Source: an uncultured Cyclobacteriaceae bacterium (GTDB lineage: Bacteria; Bacteroidota; Bacteroidia; Cytophagales; Cyclobacteriaceae). Taken from it: a stretch of DNA of 64,000 nucleotides. The stretch spans positions 1-64,000 of the forward strand of contig CANLOE010000020.1 in NCBI GenBank assembly GCA_947492745.1, read 5' to 3'. This document shows positions 18,596 to 25,903 of the stretch, piece after piece. The notes beneath the pieces are model-generated. The model worked only from the letters and a program-made list of their open reading frames with translations, was not told the DNA's origin and did no database searches. The number at the start of each line of letters is the position of its first letter. The first letter of the stretch is position 1. Position numbers and translations under genes: made by a program.

Positions 18596-18625
18596 GTGAA
18601 TCCTCGTCAAAAAGCGAGGCTTCAC
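18596..18625 (+). terminator. Intrinsic terminator-like hairpin
   Basis: GTGAATCCTCG pairs with CGAGGCTTCAC (one mismatch) around TCAAAAAG, 63 bp after the PNPOx-like stop. Confidence 0.6.
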
Positions 18626-18713
18626 TTTATCGGCAGACCTGCACCATTCTGATTTGCGCATCTATAATGCAAAGGGCAATACCCGAAACGGCCTTATGCC
18701 GGCGCAAGCCTTA

Positions 18714-18921
18714 TACAAACTTAGCTTTTAAATATCGCCTATCTTCCTGTTCATTTAGTTCACTATTGTGTTTGATTCCAGTGGTGTTCATGAACCTTCG
18801 GTTTTGCTTCACTCTGCGTTGACCATCCTCGCGATAGCGCTGCTATCCCTGCGGTTATCGCCTTGATTGAAACCAAAATGACCCGCGCAATCTTATACGA
18901 CATTTAAAACCCAAATTTGTA
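18714..18921 (-). mobile_element. Family A element, long form
   Basis: 208 bp, TACAAACTTAGC to CCAAATTTGTA, flanked by TTA on both sides. Confidence 0.9.
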
Positions 18922-18954
18922 TTACACTGGAAATGTTCAGTTCTGACGATTACA

Positions 18955-19401
18955 CTATTTCACTTTAGTCCATGTTACCGTTCTTCCTATCCAGGAAAAA
19001 CCGATATAGCCCATTACTTTCAGTTCATCACCGCTCAGCTCCATAGTGCAGTTATAGGTTTTTCCATTCTGAGGATCATAGATTTTCCCTTTTTCCCATT
19101 CATTATCACCATTGTAGATAAAACCTTTGAGCAAAACCAAACCTTTCAAGGTCCTCGACCTTAATTCTTTATCGGGATTTTCCTTATCCAATTTGAGTTT
19201 GCCATCAGCATCCTTTAGCTCTTTTCCCCAAATCAGCTTGCCGTAGTATTTTCCTTCTTTTTTATAAATTTCTATCTTACCGTCCTCATCTTGGGTAAGC
19301 CATACCCCTACTATAGCATCTGCTCCGGGAGGAGCAAAAGCAAATACTTGGGCCATGGAAAACCATGATAGCAGGGTGACTATTATAAACTTCATCATCA
19401 T
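18955..19401 (-). CDS. DUF2147-domain secreted protein
   Basis: A 148-residue protein with a signal peptide (cleavage near VFAFA, residue 23) and a mature part matching DUF2147. Recognisable stretches are IVGVWLTQDEDGKIEIYKKE at the start of the domain, GKLIWGKELKDADGK in the middle and the terminal GFSWIGRTVTWTKV. The family is widespread in Bacteroidota and Proteobacteria and has a lipocalin-like barrel of unknown function. It is probably periplasmic. It stands alone; a family A element lies 33 bp beyond its stop. Confidence 0.9.
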   Translation of the reverse strand: MMMKFIIVTLLSWFSMAQVFAFAPPGADAIVGVWLTQDEDGKIEIYKKEGKYYGKLIWGKELKDADGKLKLDKENPDKELRSRTLKGLVLLKGFIYNGDNEWEKGKIYDPQNGKTYNCTMELSGDELKVMGYIGFSWIGRTVTWTKVK

Positions 19402-20323
19402 TTTTCAATTTTTAAAACTGTTCCGAACTCTACTCCCTCAACGGATTTATACAGCATAGTCCTATAGCCTCTTGATCAACATTTTCATTACTGTACGTAA
19501 ATAGCTAAAATCGAGCCGGACCCGCTTATGACAAAACCTCTTCCTATTTTTACAGAGGTAATGCTATAGGCCAATAAAGTGATCGATACCGAATTTCAAA
19601 ATAAGATCTTCCAAAACGGCCTCTACACCCAATAGAGAATAAATCGAGAGGCAGTTCTGATTGTAATAAGGTGTATTGACCATTAGGGATATCTCAGAAG
19701 GACATATCTCTTACCAAAGAACATCCCAGTTTCAAACCAATCGTGCCTGAGTATAACATCAGTCTGATGAACATTGAGGGTTTTTATAAGCATAGGGCTT
19801 TGGTTTTCTGCGAAGGCCAGTGTGCGGATTCGTTGGTTTGGTTTCTACTCGGTTCGGCAGACAGTACCTTAGCGAGGGTAAATGATCTGTAATGCAAAAC
19901 AGGCGCTTTCACTTCGTTTTTATTCGATAAGCTCAAAAAACATCACTCTAACATAAAAAGGCAATCTTTTAGGTTAACATAGCCAAGCAATCCTGTCCTC
20001 CGGCAGGAAATTGAATAAAATCATGTCCTCAAAAAGTTAATCAACTGATATACAATTATTAACATAAATTTTTTCAGAGCAGATATATTCTTATTTTAAT
20101 ATTGCGACCAAAAAAATATCCCTATCGGGAAAAATCTGCTCGACATAAGGCCGGAATTCTCCTTTTGAAGCATAGGTTCAAAATTGAAAATGTAGTATCT
20201 TAACCGATTAATAGCAAAGAGGGGGTCAAAAAAATTCATAGTACCCGGTCTTCTTTCGGCTATCGTATTGTCCTCCTTTGAAGCTATGTCGGATGCTCAT
20301 CAAATTATCTATTTAGAAAATCC
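19402..20323. other. Gene-free region of about 920 bp
   Basis: No repeat family, RNA gene or convincing open frame seen. The longest candidate is a 42-codon frame from about 19769, which lacks any supporting feature. The promoter of the PorE-like gene must lie in the right-hand part. Confidence 0.5.
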
Positions 20324-22339
20324 ATGACAAGATATTTTTTCGTCCTGCCTCGGTCAAGAAGGCGAATCATCATCATTGTTCTATTATTATGCTCTTGTTC
20401 CGCTCAAATGGCCTATGGGCAGACTTTCAAGAAATTGGTAAAGGAAGGAGACCGATTTCGTTCCAAAGGGCAGATCAATGCCGCTCTTGACTCTTACCTC
20501 CAGGCCAATGAGCTGAATCCGGGAAATGCTGACCTGTACTTACAAATAGGCATCACTTATATGCTCAGTAGCAGTGCCAAGCACAAGGCGCTCCCTTATC
20601 TTTCCAGGGTATATAGCCTTGACCCGAACATCAGCCCTGATATCAATTTTTATATGGGTTCTGCCTATCAGTACAATCATATGTATACGGAGGCACTGAT
20701 CCAGTTCAAGGAGTACCAGAAAAAGGGCATCCGTGTCATGCGGAAGACTACGGAAAGAAGGATAGCCGAGTGCACCATAGGTGACTCCCTGTACCGAAGG
20801 CCAAAGAGAGTGCTTATCGAAAACATGGGACCGACCATTAACTCCACGGCCCATGACTATACCCCCCTGATATCATCGGATGGCAATACCTTGATTTTCA
20901 CTTCCCGCCGAGACGGCTCGACAGGAGGCCTGAAAACCAAAGAAGGAGGAAATTTTGAGGACATCTACATCTCTAGAAGAAGAAGCGATGGTAAGTGGTC
21001 GCCCCCATCCAACATCAGTAAGAACATCAATTTCGAATTTCACGATGCGGCAGCGGCACTTTCCGGAGATGGTAAGCAATTGTTCATCTACTACGAAGAG
21101 GGCAATGGGGACATCTATGTTTCCAATTATGAAAATGGCGAATGGACCGTACCGGAATCATTAGGTGACAATATCAATAGTTATTACTGGGAGCCGTCGC
21201 TCTCCATCTCTTCAGATGGACAGACCATATTCTTTTCGAGCGATAGACCCGGAGGTTATGGACAACTGGACATCTATACCAGTCAAAAACAAGAGGACGG
21301 CACCTGGGGCACCCCCGTCAATATGGGACCGGACATCAACACTTCCAATAATGATGACTCTCCATTTATCCACCCTGATGGGAAGACACTCTACTTCAGC
21401 TCCGATGGACATATCGGTATGGGCAACTATGACATCTTCAAGAGTGAGTGGAGGGACAGTGTCTGGTCCAAGCCCATGAATATGGGCTACCCTATCAACT
21501 CCGCGGATGATGATGGTTTTTTTGTGATTTCCGAGGACAGAAAGACCGCCTATTATGCTTCCGTGAAGGAAGAGGGCATCGGCAATGCCGACATCTATTC
21601 CATAGATATGGATGCAGCAGTTACAGAAGAAGAGGTCATCGCCAAAAACACCCCAAATGTATCACCCGATACTACGGAAGAGGAAGTACAGATACAAAAG
21701 GAGATGGGAGTAGTTACTTTACTGAGGGGAAAAGTACTTGATGACAAGTCTGCACAACCCTTGGGCGCTCGATTGACCTTAGTGGATAACCAAAAGAACA
21801 AAATCATCACCGAGGTAGACTCCGACCCTACAACGGGCGACTTTGAAATCCTCATTCCCCATGGCAGTAATTATGGATTGAGTACCAGTCGGGAAGGCTA
21901 CCTTTTCAACTCTATCAATTTCAACGTGCCCGCCTTTTCGGAATACAGAGAGCTGGACATTTCCATATTCCTACAATTAGCAGAGGTGGGCTCGAAAATA
22001 GTCCTGAAGAACATATTTTTTGATACGGGCAAAGCTACCTTCAAAACAGAATCCCTGTCAGAACTACAAAGGATACGTAGTCTGATGAGGGAGAATCCCG
22101 ATGTCGGGATACAGGTCAACGGCCACACCGATAATGTGGGAAATGCCACCTACAATAAATTACTGTCCAAGAAAAGGGCGCAGGCTGTGGTCGATTATCT
22201 GACCAATAATGCCATAGAGGAAAGCCGACTGATCGCCAAAGGTTTCGGGGAGGAGTTTCCCCTTGTATCCAATGATGATGAGCAGGACGGGCGGGAAATC
22301 AACCGTAGGACAGAAATAGAAATCATAGAAAACAATTAG
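20324..22339 (+). CDS. PorE-like TPR/beta-propeller/OmpA envelope protein
   Basis: A 671-residue envelope protein with the domain order of T9SS component PorE. After a signal peptide (hydrophobic to about residue 33, with Cys residues that could be a lipobox) come TPR units (about 35-140). A PD40/WD40-like propeller (about 165-435) repeats the pattern 'ISSDG.TI.FSSDR.GG.G..DIY'. A carboxypeptidase-regulatory-like sandwich follows (about 470-550), then an OmpA peptidoglycan-binding domain with VNGHTDNVGN, LSKKRAQAVVDYL and NRRTEIEI. PorE anchors the type IX machinery to peptidoglycan. Architectural paralogues are common in the phylum, so a T9SS role is probable, not proven. Three T9SS cargo genes occur in this window. 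Confidence 0.85.
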   Translation: MTRYFFVLPRSRRRIIIIVLLLCSCSAQMAYGQTFKKLVKEGDRFRSKGQINAALDSYLQANELNPGNADLYLQIGITYMLSSSAKHKALPYLSRVYSLDPNISPDINFYMGSAYQYNHMYTEALIQFKEYQKKGIRVMRKTTERRIAECTIGDSLYRRPKRVLIENMGPTINSTAHDYTPLISSDGNTLIFTSRRDGSTGGLKTKEGGNFEDIYISRRRSDGKWSPPSNISKNINFEFHDAAAALSGDGKQLFIYYEEGNGDIYVSNYENGEWTVPESLGDNINSYYWEPSLSISSDGQTIFFSSDRPGGYGQLDIYTSQKQEDGTWGTPVNMGPDINTSNNDDSPFIHPDGKTLYFSSDGHIGMGNYDIFKSEWRDSVWSKPMNMGYPINSADDDGFFVISEDRKTAYYASVKEEGIGNADIYSIDMDAAVTEEEVIAKNTPNVSPDTTEEEVQIQKEMGVVTLLRGKVLDDKSAQPLGARLTLVDNQKNKIITEVDSDPTTGDFEILIPHGSNYGLSTSREGYLFNSINFNVPAFSEYRELDISIFLQLAEVGSKIVLKNIFFDTGKATFKTESLSELQRIRSLMRENPDVGIQVNGHTDNVGNATYNKLLSKKRAQAVVDYLTNNAIEESRLIAKGFGEEFPLVSNDDEQDGREINRRTEIEIIENN

Positions 22340-22380
22340 AGGGGCAGAGGCCTATCAAACCGTGATGATCAGGTTTCGCT

Positions 22381-23445
22381 TTACTCTACATAAAACGCCC
22401 TGAAAAAATCCTGTAGAGCCTTGATTTCCTTTCCTTTGATGGCAGGGAAATTGGCAATTCGAAATGTATTTTCCTTTAACCGACCATAGCCATTGCCCAA
22501 GAGGAAACCTTCGGCTTTAGCACTAGCTTTGACCTCTTCGACAAACTGCGGTGCCGCTTCAAGAGCAAGTACGGTCGTGGACAGTACTTTCTTATTTTCG
22601 ATCATGACCTTCATGTTACGGTAGGGTCTGAAAAATTTCAGCCACTGTGCCAGTTGTTTATGGAGCTTTCTATCGACTTCGAGGATATGCTTGCGCGCCT
22701 CAAGTGTTCTCATCAATAAATAGATAGCTAATACATTGGGCGTATAGGTGGTCTGCCCGAGCTTCATCTTCTCTATCATAAAAGCCAAACTATTGTAATG
22801 ATCGAATTCGTTGATTTTCACTGCATGCGCTATGGCTTTTGGCGAACAGACCATGACGGCCAACCCAGCGGGCAAACCGAAGCACTTTTGTACCGAAGCA
22901 AACCAGATGTCCGCAGCGTTAAAATCCAAGGCGATGCCTGCCATGGAAGAAGTAGCATCTACCGCTACCAAAAGGTCGGGGTGCCGCTCCCTGATCTCCG
23001 AAATGATGTCGCAGTGTACTTGTGTACCATTGGAGGTTTCGTTCTGAGTGATACAGATGACACCATCCTTTACGGTAAAGGAACACTCTTTAGGGTCAAT
23101 GCCCATTTCTTTATCAAATTGATAGCCGATGGCCTTATGGCTCAGGCTGTTGGTATAGCTGAACCACTTCCGGCCAAAAGCACCATTGTATAGGTGAAAG
23201 CTTCGCCCTTTGATGAGTGATTGTGCGATGATCTCCCAGCACTCTGTAGCAGAGGAGGTAAAAAAAATGGTGTAGTCCTCCGGAATATCGAGCTTCTCTT
23301 TGAGCAGGGCGATGGTCCTGGCCGAGATTTCCATAAAAGCCTCACTTCGGTGGTTGATACTCATCACCCCTTGTTGATAGGCCTCTTGCACATATTCGGG
23401 AATCGTTTCGTATACCTTCGAAGGACCAGGGTAGAAGCTGATCAT
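22381..23445 (-). CDS. Class V aminotransferase (SerC / alanine-glyoxylate type)
   Basis: A 354-residue PLP enzyme. It starts ISFYPGPSKV, as class V aminotransferases of the SerC and alanine-glyoxylate groups do. It has the phosphate-binding SSATECWEII segment near residue 65 and the PLP lysine in ASVQKCFGLPAG near residue 185. Phosphoserine aminotransferase is the usual role in this phylum, but the sequence alone does not exclude an alanine-glyoxylate or related activity. Its start codon overlaps the stop of aroQ (ATGA), so the two are translationally coupled. Confidence 0.8.
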   Translation of the reverse strand: MISFYPGPSKVYETIPEYVQEAYQQGVMSINHRSEAFMEISARTIALLKEKLDIPEDYTIFFTSSATECWEIIAQSLIKGRSFHLYNGAFGRKWFSYTNSLSHKAIGYQFDKEMGIDPKECSFTVKDGVICITQNETSNGTQVHCDIISEIRERHPDLLVAVDATSSMAGIALDFNAADIWFASVQKCFGLPAGLAVMVCSPKAIAHAVKINEFDHYNSLAFMIEKMKLGQTTYTPNVLAIYLLMRTLEARKHILEVDRKLHKQLAQWLKFFRPYRNMKVMIENKKVLSTTVLALEAAPQFVEEVKASAKAEGFLLGNGYGRLKENTFRIANFPAIKGKEIKALQDFFRAFYVE

Positions 23446-23873
23446 GTTGTGGGTAGGTTTTGACTGAAATGATATACCCCAAGGGCATAACTCTCCAGCC
23501 CTAGACCTACTATAGCGCCCTTACAGGCACGTCCGATCATACTTTTATGCCGAAAAGCTTCACGTTGATGGATATTGGAGATGTGTATTTCGATGACGGG
23601 CGTTTCTATGGCGGCAATGGCATCGCCCAGCGCAACAGAGGTATGGGTGTAGGCGCCGGCATTGAGCAGGATACCGTCATGGGAAAAGCCTATGGCATGG
23701 AGGCGATCGATCAATTCCCCTTCGCTATTCGACTGGTAATAGTGCAGATTCAGTTCGGCAAACCTTGTCCGTAATCCCTCGAAATAGGTTTCAAAGTCCT
23801 CTTTCCCGTAGATACTTGGCTCCCGTTTACCCAAAAGGTTGAGGTTGGGGCCATTGATAATCGTGATTTCCAT
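23442..23873 (-). CDS. aroQ: 3-dehydroquinate dehydratase, type II
   Basis: A 143-residue enzyme of the shikimate pathway that converts 3-dehydroquinate to 3-dehydroshikimate. All family signatures are present: INGPNLNLLGKREPSIYG at the N-terminus (catalytic Arg and Tyr), NAGAYTHTSVALGDA with the substrate-binding Asn, and EIHISNIHQREAFRHKS with the catalytic His. The length matches the dodecameric type II enzyme. It shares a 4-bp overlap with the downstream aminotransferase gene and is divergent from xerD, an arrangement that recurs in Bacteroidota. Confidence 0.96.
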   Translation of the reverse strand: MEITIINGPNLNLLGKREPSIYGKEDFETYFEGLRTRFAELNLHYYQSNSEGELIDRLHAIGFSHDGILLNAGAYTHTSVALGDAIAAIETPVIEIHISNIHQREAFRHKSMIGRACKGAIVGLGLESYALGVYHFSQNLPTT

Positions 23874-23970
23874 ATATGTTTATGCTTTATCTTCGCGTAA
23901 GCTCCAGGCTAACAGCAGTGCGCAGTACTATTATAATCCTTCCGATTCCGTGTTGTAATAACTATATTTA

Positions 23971-24876
23971 ATGCCTATGAATTGGCAAACACACATCAAA
24001 CAGTTTACCGACTACCTGAGACTGGAACGTTCTCTATCCGACAACTCCATAGAGGCCTACTCTCAGGACATCCTAAAACTAAGACAGTTTATAGAATTCT
24101 CCAATCCCGAACTACTCCCAACTGCCGTAAACAGTGTCCATATTCAAGATTTTTTGGAATACGTCAACACTCTGGGCATGTCTGCCCACAGTCAGGCCAG
24201 AATACTGTCCGGTATCAAGGCCTTTTTCAAGTACCTTCTTTTCGAAGACCTGCTCTCTACCGACCCGAGTCATCTGATAGAAGGACCCAAACTGGGTCGA
24301 AAACTACCCGATACACTGAACTACTTCGAAATTCAGCAATTATTGGAGGCTATAGACCTGTCCACTCCCGAGGGTGCCAGGAACAGGGCCATACTGGAAG
24401 TACTCTATAGTTCTGGGCTCCGTGTTTCGGAGCTGGTCGACCTACGCCTTACCCATATCTATTTTGATGTAGGTTTCCTACGGGTTATCGGCAAGGGCAA
24501 TAAAGAGCGCTTGGTCCCCATCGGTAGTGATGCACTGAAATATACTAAACTATATATCGAGGAGATCCGCTGTCATGTTCCGATAAAAGAAGGACAGGAA
24601 AATTATGTGTTCCTGAACCGTAGAGGCTCCAAGTTGACCCGAGTGATGATCTTTACCATCATCAAACAGCTCGGAAATGCCATAGGCCTCAAAAAAAACA
24701 TCAGCCCACATACCTTTCGCCACTCTTTCGCTACGCATTTGATAGAAGGGGGCGCCGATCTCCGCGCTGTACAGGACATGCTCGGACATGAGTCCATCAC
24801 GACCACAGAGGTCTACACCCATCTGGACAGGGACTACCTGAAACAGGTCGTTCGGGAGTTCCACCCCAGAAGCTGA
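23971..24876 (+). CDS. xerD: Site-specific tyrosine recombinase XerD
   Basis: A 301-residue XerC/XerD recombinase that resolves chromosome dimers at dif with FtsK. The N-terminal SAM-like core-binding domain covers about residues 5-90. The catalytic domain has Arg in YSSGLRVSELVDL, Lys in VIGKGNKERLVPI, H-x-x-R in SPHTFRHSFATH, His in DMLGHESITTTEVYTH, and the nucleophilic Tyr in the same segment. Length and order are those of chromosomal Xer proteins, not of an integrase of a mobile element. Start may be Met1 or the Met two codons on. A cluster of repeats separates the stop from the nearest terminator. Confidence 0.95.
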   Translation: MPMNWQTHIKQFTDYLRLERSLSDNSIEAYSQDILKLRQFIEFSNPELLPTAVNSVHIQDFLEYVNTLGMSAHSQARILSGIKAFFKYLLFEDLLSTDPSHLIEGPKLGRKLPDTLNYFEIQQLLEAIDLSTPEGARNRAILEVLYSSGLRVSELVDLRLTHIYFDVGFLRVIGKGNKERLVPIGSDALKYTKLYIEEIRCHVPIKEGQENYVFLNRRGSKLTRVMIFTIIKQLGNAIGLKKNISPHTFRHSFATHLIEGGADLRAVQDMLGHESITTTEVYTHLDRDYLKQVVREFHPRS

Positions 24877-24950
24877 GGCTACCAAGTTTGACGGAACGGT
24901 ACCAAAGCTAAAAATGAGGATAATCATCTGAATGTGATTTTGGAATAAGC

Positions 24951-25046
24951 CGTTTAGGTGAGGAGGCTTAATGGATTATTAAGGTAACAAAGCTGGTTTT
25001 GAAGCAATTTATGTACGGAATAGGAAGGCTATCGATCAATTTGGGT
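24951..25046 (-). repeat. Family E element, partial
   Basis: Reads the reverse of the left end of the E copies at 5271 and 44886 (TTTTGAAGCAATTTATG, GGAAGGCTATCGATCAATTT) and abuts the left end of the C element that follows. Confidence 0.65.
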
Positions 25047-25067
25047 TTAACCCAAATTGATCGATAG
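25029..25067. repeat. 39-bp perfect palindrome from abutting element ends
   Basis: The E and C termini meet head to head: CTATCGATCAATTTGGGTT then AACCCAAATTGATCGATAG, separated by a single T. Confidence 0.85.
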
Positions 25068-25376
25068 AAATCGTGATGAGCGTATAAATAGCAAAATACC
25101 GGCCATTTGGATTCGTTCGGCATAGCACCGCTATGGTGAATGAAGACCGGTGGGCAAAGCTTCTGATATGAAGCTATTTATACAAATTTAGGTTTTAAAT
25201 GTCGTATAAGATTCCGCGGGTCATTTTGTTTCAATCAAGGCGAGAACCGCAGGAATAGCAGCGCTATCCCGAGGATGGTCAACGCAGAGTGAAGCAAAAT
25301 GAACAAGAAGATATGCGATATTTGAAAGCTAAGTTTGTATTATACGCGGAATAGGTTCTCTATTGATCATTTTGGG
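25051..25376 (+). repeat. Family C element interrupted by family A
   Basis: CCCAAATTGATCGATAG to ATCATTTTGGG. The uninterrupted C sequence GCTATTTATACGCGG (as at 15885) is split at GCTATTTA by the A element. The flanks TTTAA and TTTAG are a near-match target repeat. Confidence 0.85.
25181..25339 (+). mobile_element. Family A element nested in family C
   Basis: 159 bp, flanked by TTA. Comparison with the intact C sequence shows exactly one TTA added with the element. Confidence 0.95.
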
Positions 25377-25433
25377 TTTAGGGCCGCAGTAGATTTTCCT
25401 ATGCATAACCCGGGTTGAAACCCAAATTTGTAT

Positions 25434-25465
25434 AATTTCCCGTTTCACTTTCCCTTGAGTATAAA
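25434..25465 (-). repeat. Family G terminus, remnant; preceded by an A terminus trace
   Basis: Reads the reverse of the G left end (ACTCAAGGGAAAGTGAAA). Just before it, 25415-25432 (AACCCAAATTTGTA) matches the terminal bases of family A. Confidence 0.5.
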
Positions 25466-25515
25466 TATGTATTGTACTTTCAGTAGGGAAACTCACACGA
25501 GACTTTCTAATCCAT

Positions 25516-25549
25516 AAAAAAAGCCTCCCAATGGATGGGAAGCTTTTTT
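25516..25549. terminator. Bidirectional intrinsic terminator
   Basis: AAAAAAGCCTCCCA pairs with TGGGAAGCTTTTTT around ATGGA, with T-runs on both strands. It lies between convergent xerD and the lyase-like gene but is separated from both by repeat elements. Confidence 0.85.
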
Positions 25550-25662
25550 CAGTAGGTACTATGGTATAGTATATGTTCTGAAGTAATCACTGGGGCCGAT
25601 GTTCCTTCAGGGGCGGACATTCATCGCGCTCCTTCCGGACACCCCATATTTCAAGACTTTCT

Positions 25663-25895
25663 AGAGACTGTTTTGACCTGCATCTCTTTTATCTACAGAG
25701 GTCACATGGAATGCGCATGGGCTGATTTATCTCAGATCGAATACGTTATCCTTTAGGCTCACAGCTGTCCGAGCTTCTTTTAGCACATCATTTCATTGAA
25801 ATCTACGCAGATAGCACTGCTATCTTTGTTGATTGATTCCGCACTCAAAACAAGCGGTAACAAATTCTAGAACAATACCTTTCAAAACAGTCTCT
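25663..25895 (+). repeat. Family F element with divergent interior
   Basis: AGAGACTGTTTT to AAAACAGTCTCT, 233 bp. The interior contains GATAGCACTGCTATC and differs from the F copy at 39923. It ends 8 bp from the stop of the lyase-like gene. Confidence 0.7.
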
Positions 25896-25903
25896 TAGGG
25901 CTA

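Noticed and set aside
19769-19894. 42-codon frame in the 19.4-20.3 kb gap
   Set aside because: No supporting feature beyond an ATG and a stop.
23971-24876. xerD as the integrase of a mobile island
   Set aside because: Sequence, length and divergent pairing with aroQ fit the chromosomal XerD; no att-like repeats or cargo nearby.
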